From: Leptolyngbya sp. CCY15150
GTDB lineage: Bacteria > Cyanobacteriota > Cyanobacteriia > RECH01
Direction: 5' to 3'
DNA: 64,000 nt
NCBI RefSeq assembly: GCF_016888135.1
Contig: NZ_JACSWB010000157.1
Span: forward strand, 1-64,000
Shown here: positions 35,676 to 44,643 of the stretch, piece after piece
Layout: every line of letters starts with the position of its first letter
Numbering within the stretch: the stretch's first letter is position 1
The notes under the pieces: model-generated
Database searches by the model: none
What the model was told of the DNA's origin: nothing
What the model saw: only the letters and a program-made list of their open reading frames with translations
Translations under genes and position numbers: made by a program

Positions 35676-36578
35676 ATGAGTCCATCATCGTTACAGCGCT
35701 GGCGGCAGTATCGGCAGCAGTATCCCGTCGTGCCCCATATCAGCTTAAGCGGAGTGATGGGGTTAGCCGCCGTGGGCTATGCGGCCCTTCTGCGATCGCG
35801 GATTGAGGTGGCAGACCTCCAGGTCGCCGCTTTTATTATGGCGGGGATATCCACGGTGCTGCTGTTCCTTCAAGGCCAGATTGCCACCGATCTGCGGGAG
35901 AAGCGCTGGCGGCCCGAGGGGGTGCTAACTCGGCGGGAACTGGAAATGCTGGGGGTGGGTAGCGGCTGCATTCAGCTCGGGCTGGCGATCGCTTCTGGCG
36001 GCCCGATGGTTGGGTTTCTCATCGGCATTTGGGTCTATTTAGGACTGATGCGCTACGACTTTTTTGCGCCTCAATGGTTGGGCGATCGCCCCCTACTGCA
36101 GCTTGGCAGCCATCAGATGATCATGCCGTTGATGGTGGCCTATGGGGCAGCATTTGAGGGATGGCGACCCTTCACAGCGGCATCCGAGCCGCTGCACTGG
36201 TTGCTATTTATGAGTTTCTTTGCTGGCATGGTGCTAGAACTTGGGCAACTTCTTGGCATTCCGGAGGGCGATCGCTCTGCCATCGACGCGCCCACTGAAT
36301 CGATCTGGACAGGACAATCAGGGGCGATCGCTTGGTTGACGGTGCTGTGGCTGACGGCCTTCAGTGGCTTGATGGCCGCAAGGGCGATCGCCTTTGTCTC
36401 CCCGGTGGCGCTGGTGGTAGCCCTGGGTTTGCTGGGGGCAGTCGGCATGGCATGGCGATTTTTGGCGCATCCAGGCGTAGCACGATGGCTAGAACCCGCC
36501 GCCCAGGTTTGGTTGATCGGTCTTTACGGATGTTTGGGCTTAGTACCCTGGGGTATCGCCTTGATCGATATGGGGTAA
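35676..36578 (+). CDS. multi-pass membrane protein, possibly UbiA-like
   Basis: A 300-residue protein from ATG 35676 with about eight membrane segments. A loop 'QGQIATDLREKRWRPEGVLTRRELEMLG' sits where UbiA prenyltransferases carry 'ND..D...D....RP...G', and 'ELGQLLGIPEGDR' sits where the second aspartate motif would be. The aspartates are mostly replaced, so if it has the UbiA fold it is diverged and may lack prenyltransferase activity. I do not recognise a named family. It stands alone on the plus strand. Confidence 0.6.
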   Translation: MSPSSLQRWRQYRQQYPVVPHISLSGVMGLAAVGYAALLRSRIEVADLQVAAFIMAGISTVLLFLQGQIATDLREKRWRPEGVLTRRELEMLGVGSGCIQLGLAIASGGPMVGFLIGIWVYLGLMRYDFFAPQWLGDRPLLQLGSHQMIMPLMVAYGAAFEGWRPFTAASEPLHWLLFMSFFAGMVLELGQLLGIPEGDRSAIDAPTESIWTGQSGAIAWLTVLWLTAFSGLMAARAIAFVSPVALVVALGLLGAVGMAWRFLAHPGVARWLEPAAQVWLIGLYGCLGLVPWGIALIDMG

Positions 36579-36925
36579 TCTCGGACGCTTTTTGGTCTGG
36601 AGTAAGACATCCTGGCTATGGGGGCGATCGCATAACGTTCCGTAACGACATGGGAGCGATCGCATAACGTGACACCCATCAGACCGAATAGATCTTGAGC
36701 CCATCATCTTGAACCCATAGAGATCTTGAGTCGTCTAGTTCTGAATTGCGACTCACAACGTTGTATTTGTATAAAGCCATTCAGGGTTAGCACAGGGCAT
36801 CCATCAGGGATCGGTGGGCCATCCATTTTCTACCCATGTACTCTACATTGACCACATTGACCTTGCCCTTCAGCTCATCCACGACGGCGAGAGCGATCGC
36901 CGCTTCACTGTAAAGGACAACTGCA
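36579..36925. repeat. spacer with two short tandem repeats
   Basis: GCGATCGCATAACGT occurs twice with a 32-bp period (36618-36670). A little further on, GATCTTGAG/ATCTTGAACCCAT units repeat (about 36690-36735). No gene is evident in this 347-bp gap upstream of the first CAP protein. Confidence 0.5.
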
Positions 36926-37696
36926 ATGACAGACTTTGGCAATACCTTAAACTCTGCTACTCGGGTTAGAGTGCGCAATGGATCCAATACGTTTTCCAAT
37001 AGTATTGGTGGCACAGATAGCGATGACTTTCTAAGAATCAACCTCAGGAATCCCCAGCGCATGATCCTGAGCCTCAATCGCTCTCGGGCAGATGTGGAGA
37101 TTATTCAAGATAAGAACAACAACAGGCGTCTGGATCCAGGCGAAATTTTGGCCAGCTCTCGGGCAACAGGGCTCACTGCAGAGCGGATCCAGCTCAATCG
37201 CCTTAATGCAGGTGTCTACTATCTTCGGGTGACCTCAGACGGTACGGGTTCCTCAAACTATCGGCTGACCGCATCGGTGGCTCAGGCAAGACGGCTCACT
37301 CAGGCGGAGCAGATTTGGAACATTGTCAATCAGCGACGGCAGGGGCAGGGCTTGCCTGCACTGGCTCTCAACACGCAGCTCAATTCCTCTGCTCAGCTTC
37401 ATTCCAACAATATGGCCGTTCAGGACTTTTTTGATCACACCGATCACCTTGGTCGTGGGTCGCGCGATCGCATTGAAGCGGCGCGCTATAGTCCCTGGTA
37501 TTCGGGCGAGAACATTGCGGCGGGCAATTCAACGGCGCTGGATACGATGAATCAATGGATGAATAGCTCTGGGCACCGGGCTAATATTCTAAGCGTGAAC
37601 TACACCGAAATTGGGGTAGGTTATCGCTATCTCAGCAGTGACACGGGCTCTGTGAACTATAGCCACTACTGGACACAGAACTTCGGAAGCTATTAG
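36926..37696 (+). CDS. CAP (SCP/PR-1) domain protein with PPC-like N-domain, copy 1
   Basis: A 256-residue protein. Residues 1-115 are a PPC-like beta domain ('DDFLRINLRNPQRMILSLNRSRADVEIIQD', 'LDPGEILASSRATG', 'LNAGVYYLRVTSDG'). Residues 125-256 form a CAP domain with 'QLHSNNMAVQDFFDHTDHLGRGSRDRI', 'YSGENIAAG', 'WMNSSGHRANILSVNYTEIGVGY'. The CAP cavity residues (H, E, E/H) look present. No classical signal peptide is visible, as with other PPC/RTX-type exported proteins in cyanobacteria. A paralog of the same layout lies at 40414-41235 on the other strand. Confidence 0.88.
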   Translation: MTDFGNTLNSATRVRVRNGSNTFSNSIGGTDSDDFLRINLRNPQRMILSLNRSRADVEIIQDKNNNRRLDPGEILASSRATGLTAERIQLNRLNAGVYYLRVTSDGTGSSNYRLTASVAQARRLTQAEQIWNIVNQRRQGQGLPALALNTQLNSSAQLHSNNMAVQDFFDHTDHLGRGSRDRIEAARYSPWYSGENIAAGNSTALDTMNQWMNSSGHRANILSVNYTEIGVGYRYLSSDTGSVNYSHYWTQNFGSY

Positions 37697-37856
37697 ACTT
37701 AATCGGAATCAGGAAAGGAAATCAAGTCTTAGCCTGAAACCGATTGATCGTATGGTTATCACATCCCTTTGGCTGTCGAGCAACTCATGACCGATAAGGT
37801 CTATGAAAATCACGGCTCCACCGTCAACCTTGCCCTTCGCTGACCATGGTTAGGGA

Positions 37857-37987
37857 CGTTGCTGAATCGCAAGATGATTGGTGCTAAGGAACCCTGAGTG
37901 AGATGCTCACACGACCTTGATGGTAACTGAGTTGGGGGTGTGAGCATCTTGCTCCCGTTCTGATTTCATGGACTCATTCAGCAACGC
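37857..37987. mobile_element. MITE-like element, copy 1
   Basis: About 130 bp bounded by CGTTGCTGAAT (left) and ATTCAGCAACG (right), i.e. perfect 11-bp terminal inverted repeats. It holds an internal GTGAGCATCTTGCTCCC that recurs in copies 2 and 3, and no coding capacity. It lies in the 426-bp gap 37697-38122, which has no gene that I can support. Confidence 0.6.
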
Positions 37988-38122
37988 ACCTCCTCTCTTG
38001 GAGACTCACGTTCCTATGGACGTTTGCGGTATGCATCGCCTTCAGACGTAGGCATAAAAATGGGTTGTTTCTCCCGCGCCGCAGCCCGATCAAAACAACC
38101 CGATCGCTTACCTCAAGGCTAT

Positions 38123-38608
38123 TTACCCTTGGGCATAATCCTCTAGGTGGCGAGTGATGCCATCCACCATGCTTTCATCAGCATTGAAGGTTTGATCTAC
38201 GGCTGCTTCAACCCGCTTCACGGTTTCATCCGACACTCCCAATAACTCGACCAATTTTTGATAGGCGATCGCCTCTGCTTCATTGATCTTGTCTTCCCCA
38301 GGCGATCGGGAACTGCAGCGAATCACCTCATAGCCCAACCGCAGCACCAGTTCTTTATCCTCATCGGTCTGGATTTTGGGCGTTAATTCAGCCAAGGGAA
38401 TATTTTGGGTGACATATTCCTGGAGTTCTTGGCGAAGCTGGCGCTGCTGGGGCGCATCATCAGCAAAAATACCGCTGAGTTGATCCAGCATGATCTCCAC
38501 TTCCTCCTGGGCCAAGCTGCCATCAGACCAAGCCATGGATGCCGCAATGCGGAGAATATTCATTTGACGAGGCGTAATGGGCGGCGGTGGTGGGGGTTGT
38601 AAAGGCAT
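38123..38608 (-). CDS. TerB-like tellurite-resistance-family protein
   Basis: A 161-residue helical protein from ATG 38608, where GGGAGAAT supplies a ribosome binding site; the longer frame adds 16 unrelated residues. A proline-rich start 'MPLQPPPPPPITPRQ' leads to a TerB-like helical domain: 'MNILRIAASMAWSDGSLAQEEVEIMLDQL' contains the acidic D-G-x-L-x-x-E-E metal motif, with a second half 'EVIRCSSRSPGEDKINEAEAIAYQKLVELL'. TerB-like domains bind metal and occur in membrane-linked stress complexes. Tellurite resistance itself is not implied. Confidence 0.85.
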   Translation of the reverse strand: MPLQPPPPPPITPRQMNILRIAASMAWSDGSLAQEEVEIMLDQLSGIFADDAPQQRQLRQELQEYVTQNIPLAELTPKIQTDEDKELVLRLGYEVIRCSSRSPGEDKINEAEAIAYQKLVELLGVSDETVKRVEAAVDQTFNADESMVDGITRHLEDYAQG

Positions 38609-38785
38609 AGGTATTCTCCCAAATGTATGATCGACATCCCAATGATCTATGGACAACGATCCAATATCTCAATCCCCTAAACAGGGGTCAGCATGGCTGC
38701 CATAGACCTATGGGCCTAGGCTATCACGGGAATTTAAGGCAGAGACAATTGCTTAAGCTTCTTATTGATCGCGCTGATCTGGTCA

Positions 38786-39727
38786 TTAACGATGGGGGCG
38801 CAGATCCGCATAGGCAGAGTACACGCCTTGGACGTTGTACCAGTTGAGAAAAATCCGCGCAATTTCTAAAGCGAGCTGGGACTTGCCTCGACGGATCAGC
38901 CACGACAGCAGCGGAGCCAGGGTGCGTTCATTCAATAAACCGCCGAGGGACAGTAATCCCCACAGAATCCGATGTAAAAGGGTCATCTGGATCATCATGC
39001 GCACATTCCAGGTGGGATGCTTGCGATAAAACACCACCCCCATGCGTCCGCGCTGAATTTCTCGATCAATCAACGCCGGTACCTCTTCCAGGGAGAAGGG
39101 AGGGTGCCAGTGATAGCCCACCGCATCCGGACATTTGATCAGCCGCAGACCAAGCTTTTTCAGCCGCACTCCTAGTTCTAGGTCTTCCCAGCCATAGAGC
39201 TGAAACTCGGTATCAAATAGCCCTGCGGTTTCTAACCAATGGCGGGCGATCGCCACGTTGCCGGTGGCAAAGTAGGCATTGGAAAAGTCTGTGACCTTAT
39301 AGGAGGCTGAGGTGGGCTGCTCAAAGTTGCAGGTATTAATCACCGCGCCGTAGGTAAACAGGCGATCGCTGCCCAGATCTCGATAGCCTTGCTGCAATCC
39401 CCGAGCGTGAGCTAGCAAAAAGCGATCGGTGACCACTAAATCACTATCAATAAAAATAATCGTATCGCCCTTGGCATGGGCAACGCCTAGGTTGCGAGCG
39501 GCGGCCGGCCCTTGGTGCTGCTGCTGCACTAAGCGCACATGGGGCAGTTGATCCGATTGCTGGGTCATCCAATCAATCGTTGCATCCGTTGATCCATCAT
39601 CTACCACCACCACCTCATAGCCCTGAATACCAGATTCAGGCGTTAGCCGTTGGCTTTCCAGCGCCAAGAGACACTTGGCAAGAATGGGCTGGCGGTTATA
39701 GGTGGGAATTACGATGCTAAAAAACAC
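38786..39727 (-). CDS. family 2 glycosyltransferase
   Basis: About 313 residues from the likely GTG start at 39727 (V-F-F-S-I-V-I-P-T-Y-N-R). The GT-A fold motifs are 'VVVDDGSTDATIDW', 'AAARNLGVAHAKGDTIIFIDSDLVV' (DxD), and a glycosyltransferase-family-7C-like segment 'LFDTEFQLYGWEDLELGVRLKKLG' with the acidic W-E-D-x-E catalytic loop. The donor and acceptor are unknown; it may act in surface polysaccharide synthesis. The frame remains open for 35 codons further upstream without resemblance to the family. Confidence 0.88.
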   Translation of the reverse strand: MFFSIVIPTYNRQPILAKCLLALESQRLTPESGIQGYEVVVVDDGSTDATIDWMTQQSDQLPHVRLVQQQHQGPAAARNLGVAHAKGDTIIFIDSDLVVTDRFLLAHARGLQQGYRDLGSDRLFTYGAVINTCNFEQPTSASYKVTDFSNAYFATGNVAIARHWLETAGLFDTEFQLYGWEDLELGVRLKKLGLRLIKCPDAVGYHWHPPFSLEEVPALIDREIQRGRMGVVFYRKHPTWNVRMMIQMTLLHRILWGLLSLGGLLNERTLAPLLSWLIRRGKSQLALEIARIFLNWYNVQGVYSAYADLRPHR

Positions 39728-40008
39728 GGCGTCTCTACTTGTACAACTGAACTTGGTTAACTCAACGACACAATCTTTCCAGCTTAACTTTAGTATGCCT
39801 TGCCCAGCATCAAGCGATCGCCTAGGTTGCAATCAGCGATCGCCTACCCCTAGGGGTTTTAGGGTCTACAGGAAAACGCTGCTAGCCTGCTACAGTGCAA
39901 CAGGGCAGATTTAAATCGTCTAATCCATACCCTGGGAGTACATCAACAGGGTCATTGGTGGGATGAAGCGATCGCCCCCATCCACTTGCCATGGTCAATG
40001 AGAGATCT

Positions 40009-40410
40009 ATGCTCGAATTCATCACGCTTCCCGATCATCAACTGCCGCCACCCGCTCCCTACTCCCACGCCGTTCGCGCCGGCGATTTTTTGTTTGTGAC
40101 CGGACAGTTAGCCGAAGATCCGGTCAGCGGCGACATCAGCCGTGGGCCCATTGAAGATCAAACCCGCCGGGTCATGGAAAACCTGAAGCTGGTGTTGACC
40201 CATGCCCAAACCGGATTTGATCGCGTGGTCTCGGCGCGTATTTTTCTCACCGACATGCGCGACTATCCGATTGTCAACGAGATCTACGCCTCCTACTTCA
40301 AGAGCGATCGCCTTCCCTGCCGCACCACCGTAGGGGTTTTAGGGCTAGCAGGTCAGGGCAGCGTGGAGATTGACCTAATTGTTTACTGTGCCGACGAACC
40401 AGATGCGTAA
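40009..40410 (+). CDS. RidA (YjgF/YER057c) family enamine/imine deaminase
   Basis: A 133-residue RidA protein from ATG 40009 (an ATG at 39991 is an alternative). '[26 protein letters not shown]' and 'CRTTVGVLGLAGQGSVEIDLIVYC' are family signatures. The active-site arginine (R in 'CRTTVGV') and the acidic residue in 'VEIDLI' are present, so hydrolysis of reactive 2-aminoacrylate or imine intermediates is likely. RidA proteins usually form trimers. Confidence 0.9.
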   Translation: MLEFITLPDHQLPPPAPYSHAVRAGDFLFVTGQLAEDPVSGDISRGPIEDQTRRVMENLKLVLTHAQTGFDRVVSARIFLTDMRDYPIVNEIYASYFKSDRLPCRTTVGVLGLAGQGSVEIDLIVYCADEPDA

Positions 40411-40413
40411 CAC

Positions 40414-41235
40414 TTAGCGTTCGGGGTATCGGGATGAAGGAATGGAGGGATTGACCGAAACGCTGGCTGGGGTACCAAAGGATTGAGACCAGTAATGCTG
40501 GAAGGTATAACGCCCTGGATCATTGCGTTGGTAAATGTAGCCTACGCCAATTTCCTGCACCTGATAGGCCAATAAATTCGCCCGATGCCCTGGGCTACTA
40601 ATCCACCCTTGTAAAGCCCCAGCGGCAGTGTTGTAGCCGCCAGCCAGATTTTCCGCTGCCTCAGAATAGTCATAATCCGCTGCCCGAATGCGATCCCAGG
40701 GGGAAGAACCATCCGCGCCTTCGTGACTAAATACATCGTTGACGGCCATGTGGCGGGCATACTGCTGGGCCGCTCTGCTGAGTTGAGTATTCACGGCTAA
40801 GGGAAGCTGTCCCTGCTGAATTCGATAGGCATTGGTCTTTTGTACGACCTGGTACTGCTGGCTGGTGCGGTTCGTGGCTTGAGCCGAGAGCAGCAGGCGA
40901 TAGCGCGTACGTTGACCATCCGGCACCACCCTCAGGTAGTAAACTCCGGGCTCTAGTCCAACAATCGTGATTCGATCGACTTGGCGACCTGTAGCTCGGG
41001 AACTAGCGACTACTTCCCCTGGATCGATACTGCCATTGCGGTTGCGATCGCGAATGAGTTCCAAATCAGCATTGGCCTGCAGCCCTCCCAAGCTTGCCCG
41101 AAAGCGAGTTTTAGGCAACCGAAAACGGTAGAGATCATGGGATGCATTCGGCCGCAGCACGCTCCGCACATCTTGATTTTGCCTAGCCAGTGGGACGAGC
41201 TGAGATGGATTGAGAGATTGATGAGCGTCGGTCAT
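40414..41235 (-). CDS. CAP (SCP/PR-1) domain protein with PPC-like N-domain, copy 2
   Basis: A 273-residue paralog of the 36926 gene. Shared signatures: 'LELIRDRNRNGSIDPGEVVASSRATGRQVDRI' (PPC-like, about 50-110) and the CAP domain (about 125-255) with 'QYARHMAVNDVFSHEGADGSSPWDRI', 'EAAENLAGGYNTAAGALQGWISSPGHRANLL', 'EIGVGYIY'. A short basic tail follows. The coding stop lies 3 bp after the RidA stop on the opposite strand. The pair probably arose by duplication, with later divergence. Confidence 0.88.
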   Translation of the reverse strand: MTDAHQSLNPSQLVPLARQNQDVRSVLRPNASHDLYRFRLPKTRFRASLGGLQANADLELIRDRNRNGSIDPGEVVASSRATGRQVDRITIVGLEPGVYYLRVVPDGQRTRYRLLLSAQATNRTSQQYQVVQKTNAYRIQQGQLPLAVNTQLSRAAQQYARHMAVNDVFSHEGADGSSPWDRIRAADYDYSEAAENLAGGYNTAAGALQGWISSPGHRANLLAYQVQEIGVGYIYQRNDPGRYTFQHYWSQSFGTPASVSVNPSIPSSRYPER

Positions 41236-41352
41236 CGTGATTTACCTTTAAACTCAACCGATTCTGTGAACACAACCAACCGTGATGCCTTCAGTCTTTT
41301 ATTCCTGCCGTTAACCGAACGATCAGCGTCTGGCAGGAACTAGTCATGATCG

Positions 41353-41374
41353 GGCTTCAATCTACCTTGAAGCC
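41353..41374. repeat. 8-bp inverted repeat between the second CAP gene and the methyltransferase gene
   Basis: GGCTTCAA and TTGAAGCC pair around a 6-nt loop. The gap 41236-41529 is a divergent intergenic region with no other feature that I can support. Confidence 0.4.
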
Positions 41375-41529
41375 AATGGTGATGATAGATGATGTTCCAG
41401 GCTCCTAAACTCATTGATGAAGAAAGCATGAATTGAGTTCCAAGGGTTTGCGATCGCCCCCTTTATATTTTGTAATTTTCTGTAGACTGGAGAAAATAAT
41501 TCTTAACTCCTTACACCCACACCTGAACC

Positions 41530-42177
41530 ATGCTGCTCAATACCGATCAGCGAGCCAAGCTCGATCCATCCGACGACAGGCTGTTTTACGAACAACCCCG
41601 CCTAGTCACCCATGTTGACGAAGGGTTTATCCAGCAACTGACGGATCTATATCGCGATCGCCTTCAGCCCAACACCCGCATTTTGGATTTGATGAGCAGT
41701 TGGGTCTCCCATCTGCCGGATGAGATGCAGTTCGAGCATGTGGAAGGGCATGGCATGAATGCCCAAGAACTCGATCGCAATCCTCGCCTCAACCATTACT
41801 TCCTGCAAAATCTCAACCAAAATCAACACCTGCCGCTGCCCGACCAGTCGTTTGACGCCGTTTTGAACACCGTCTCCGTGCAGTATTTGCAATACCCCGA
41901 AGCCATCTTTGCGGACATCTACCGCATTCTCAAACCCGGCGGGCTATGCATCATCAGTTTTTCTAACCGCATGTTCTACCAAAAAGCTATCCAGGCCTGG
42001 CGCGATGGCACCGAAGAAAGTCGGGTTGACCTCGTGCAGCACTACGTGAACGCTATTCCTGGCTTTAGCCCCCCAGAGGTGATCACCCGTTCGTCCAACT
42101 TGCCCATGCTGCTGCAACTGTTGGGAATGCCGGGAGGCGATCCGTTCTATGCCATCATCACCTCTCGTATTGCTTAA
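41530..42177 (+). CDS. class I SAM-dependent methyltransferase
   Basis: A 215-residue methyltransferase. The SAM motif I region reads 'TRILDLMSSWVSHLPDEMQF', where the usual GxGxG glycines are replaced by 'LMSSW'. Motif II is 'QSFDAVLNTVSVQYLQYPEAIFADI' and motif III 'YRILKPGGLCIISFSNRMFYQKAIQAW'. The M-S-S-W pattern is characteristic of a cyanobacterial/plant group of uncharacterised methyltransferases. The function is unknown. An Hlip gene follows on the same strand, 175 bp later. Confidence 0.82.
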   Translation: MLLNTDQRAKLDPSDDRLFYEQPRLVTHVDEGFIQQLTDLYRDRLQPNTRILDLMSSWVSHLPDEMQFEHVEGHGMNAQELDRNPRLNHYFLQNLNQNQHLPLPDQSFDAVLNTVSVQYLQYPEAIFADIYRILKPGGLCIISFSNRMFYQKAIQAWRDGTEESRVDLVQHYVNAIPGFSPPEVITRSSNLPMLLQLLGMPGGDPFYAIITSRIA

Positions 42178-42352
42178 GCAAACCAAGGGTATCTGGCAGG
42201 ATCACCACGTCACTCTTTGTCTACCCCCCATCCTGGGGACGCTCTATGATTGCCCAAGGAATTCATAGAGCAAAAAGATTCCTCAAATCCCCCCCAAAAA
42301 TGTAAATAGACTGTAATATTAAGATACAAAGCTTTACAGAGGGGTACCCGCA

Positions 42353-42496
42353 ATGGAAAACCAAGAACCAAAGTTTGGCTTCACCACGTTCGCAGAAACC
42401 TGGAATGGTCGTCTGGCTATGTTGGGTTTTGTTCTCGCTATTGCAGGCGAGTTGCTAACGGGGCAAGGTCTTCTCGCTCAAATGGGCTTGCTATAA
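42353..42496 (+). CDS. hli: high-light-inducible protein (Hlip/Scp)
   Basis: A 47-residue protein that begins '[29 protein letters not shown]'. The single transmembrane helix carries the chlorophyll-a/b-binding-family motif E-x-x-N-G-R-x-A-M-x-G-F, with E15, N18 and R20 as pigment ligands. Hlips protect photosystem II assembly intermediates and newly made chlorophyll during light stress, in thylakoids. GAGGGG about 10 nt upstream is the ribosome binding site, and a terminator follows at 42557-42583. The length and motif are typical of the family. Confidence 0.93.
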   Translation: MENQEPKFGFTTFAETWNGRLAMLGFVLAIAGELLTGQGLLAQMGLL

Positions 42497-42556
42497 GCTC
42501 GTTATTTTGAACTAAATTCAACCTCATCGTGAAGGTGAAATCTCCCTAAATATTGA

Positions 42557-42583
42557 CCCTCAGTCGCAAGGCTGGGGTTTTTT
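42557..42583 (+). terminator. intrinsic terminator after the Hlip gene
   Basis: CCTCAG (42558-42563, with a wobble) pairs with CTGGGG (42572-42577), followed by six T residues (42578-42583). It lies 60 nt after the Hlip stop with the right polarity. Confidence 0.65.
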
Positions 42584-42588
42584 ATTGG

Positions 42589-42703
42589 GCGTTGCTGAAT
42601 TGCAAAAGGATGGGTGCTAACGCACCAGGAGCGAGACGCACCCACTCACGGCAGGATGAGCATCTTGCTCCCAGTTCGGTGTCATAGCGTCATTCAGCAC
42701 CGC
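42589..42703. mobile_element. MITE-like element, copy 2
   Basis: About 115 bp from GCGTTGCTGAATT to ATTCAGCACCGC, with near-perfect terminal inverted repeats. It shares GATGAGCATCTTGCTCCC and the end TCATAGCGTCATTCAGCA with copies 1 and 3. It sits just behind the Hlip terminator and has no coding capacity. Confidence 0.6.
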
Positions 42704-42796
42704 TTTTTTGGGATGCTTGCTGTTGGCTAATCAGCAGGGTCTCGGCTCCAGCAGGGGGCGGCTGCCCCCATGGCGATCCTGAAGGCCTGCCAAAGA

Positions 42797-44149
42797 TTAG
42801 GAGTCTGACTGGTCTAGGCGCTTTTGCCACTCCGCATCCAGCTTGGCACTGTTGTCTGCCTCTTGATCAAGCAAGTCTTGCTCTGTGGTGTAGGCCAGGT
42901 TATCGCGGCTGACAATGCTCTGGGCTGCAAACTGGCGGGCGTAGTCCATCTTTTGCTGCAGCTCACCACCACCTTGGTTGAGGGCGATCGCTTGCTGTTG
43001 CCGGCGTTCATTACGGGCTTCAACCTTGCTATTTCTCCCCTTGAGCCACAAGTAGCGAATCAGAGGAATGCCCAGAAACGCCGTTCCGTAGGCAAACAAG
43101 AAGGGAAAGAGGCCATTCACCAGCACCACCAATCCCCCCAGTTCTGCCACTAGGGCCTGATCTTGCAGCAGGACTGCCAGCACGATGGCCAACACAAAGT
43201 TCAGTCCACCCAATCCAGCCGCCATGGTCAGTTGCCCTTGGGTGGCAGCACTAAACTTCCAGGGCAATTCCTTTAGGTAGGCAGGGACAGCTTTTGAGCT
43301 GCGCTTTTCTGCACTCACCTGTAGATCGGGGAAGTGGTAGACGATATGCCCTTCAGGACTCACCTGAGGTCTGCCGTTATAGCGGGTGAGGACAGGCAGC
43401 ATGTAGCTTTCATACTCGCGATCGTAGCCCTCGCCCACGTCATCTAGGTAGGGCGCAATTTGCTCCGCAACCACAGCCCCTTGGTTGTTGCGAATCACGG
43501 TGGCGATCGCCTGCCAGCGACGTTCCTCCAAGTCTGCATTGGGATCTCCATCGCCAAACAAGAAGGAAAACACCGACTCCAGAAAGTTCATCTCGGAGTC
43601 TGACTTGGGCGATCGCGATCGCCCCGGTTGCGATAGTTGGGTCTGGCGATAATGACGCTGCCGGCCATAGCCAGGACTGAAGACCCAAAATAGATCGGGG
43701 AAATAGAACAGTCGGAAGGGTAGAAAGAGCAGCCCTCCACCGGATCCGCCACGGCGGCTGTTGTTGTTTTCGCCCTCACGATTGGAGAAGGTGATTGCCA
43801 GCACGATGACCAAGATGGTCAACGCAATTAAGACAATCGAAACGATGAGTAAGACGCCAAAGGAAATACGAATTAGGTAGAACAAGACACCCCAAATCTT
43901 GTCCCAGAGTTCTTGAACCCGCAGCCGCCAGTATTTGTTTCGCAAAACGGTGCGAAAGTTTTTAGGAAACTGATAGGCCACCTCTCCCGCATCGGATACT
44001 TGCAGGTGCCCCCCCGTTTCTGAGGCCAGAGCCAACAGACCGCGCTCTGCCGTTGAAATATTAATCCCAGCCTGAGAGGCGATATCTCCCACCGTGGCGC
44101 GATATTCCAGTTTTTCAACTGCCTGCATGACAGCAGAATCTAAGGCCAT
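42797..44149 (-). CDS. conserved cyanobacterial/plastid-type membrane protein
   Basis: A 450-residue protein. A winged-helix-like N-terminus (1-65: 'VGDIASQAGINISTAERGLLALASETGGHLQVSDAGEVAYQFP') precedes a long hydrophobic region (about 85-118), a Gly/Ser/Arg-rich linker, a second cytoplasmic segment ('RRWQAIATVIRNNQGAVVAEQIAPYLDD' then another 'PEGHIVYHFPDL'), and two or three membrane spans (about 305-370) before a charged tail. The 'VSxxGxxxYxFP' motif appears twice, so the soluble domain is duplicated. The layout resembles the uncharacterised chloroplast protein At5g03900, but this comparison is from memory and the function is unknown. Confidence 0.72.
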   Translation of the reverse strand: MALDSAVMQAVEKLEYRATVGDIASQAGINISTAERGLLALASETGGHLQVSDAGEVAYQFPKNFRTVLRNKYWRLRVQELWDKIWGVLFYLIRISFGVLLIVSIVLIALTILVIVLAITFSNREGENNNSRRGGSGGGLLFLPFRLFYFPDLFWVFSPGYGRQRHYRQTQLSQPGRSRSPKSDSEMNFLESVFSFLFGDGDPNADLEERRWQAIATVIRNNQGAVVAEQIAPYLDDVGEGYDREYESYMLPVLTRYNGRPQVSPEGHIVYHFPDLQVSAEKRSSKAVPAYLKELPWKFSAATQGQLTMAAGLGGLNFVLAIVLAVLLQDQALVAELGGLVVLVNGLFPFLFAYGTAFLGIPLIRYLWLKGRNSKVEARNERRQQQAIALNQGGGELQQKMDYARQFAAQSIVSRDNLAYTTEQDLLDQEADNSAKLDAEWQKRLDQSDS

Positions 44150-44643
44150 GCGCGTTCCCCTTGCTATAGTCTATGGATGTTGCTGACAACTGCCGGAAAA
44201 CCTGTACTGTTTTTCACCGAAAACGCAGTTATTCAGCACAACTACTTCTAGTATAGGAGTGTGACTTTGGGATGCAGGAGAGAAATAGTAGGCTATTCTT
44301 TGGAGAGAAACCCGGCCTATCCAAACTAGCTCTGGTCTAAGTCAGAGAATTCTTCACTCACAGCGCCGCAATCTATGCCGATATCAAGCGTTGGAAGGTG
44401 AAAAACAAAGCAGCTTCTGGGGCCAAAACTCTACCTCCTCTATGCCATTCATCATGCCATTCATTAAATAATCTAGCGATCGCCTTTCAAACTACGCTAG
44501 TCTAGCCTTCAATAGGGAGGGGGGCATAGATGAGCCGCCAACTCTACCTGTAGGGTTTAACCGGGTGCTCTAGTTGACGACCTTCACATCTTTCTGCTTG
44601 AGTTGTCTCATTCGCGTACAATCCGCCTATCAAGAGTAACGTT
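44150..44643. other. 494-bp spacer before ftsE
   Basis: Near the left end, GTTGCTGA (about 44178) and TCAGCACAAC (about 44233) recall the ends of the MITE-like elements. AGCGATCGCCTTTCAAA at about 44475 also occurs at 27662. I see no gene. Confidence 0.35.
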
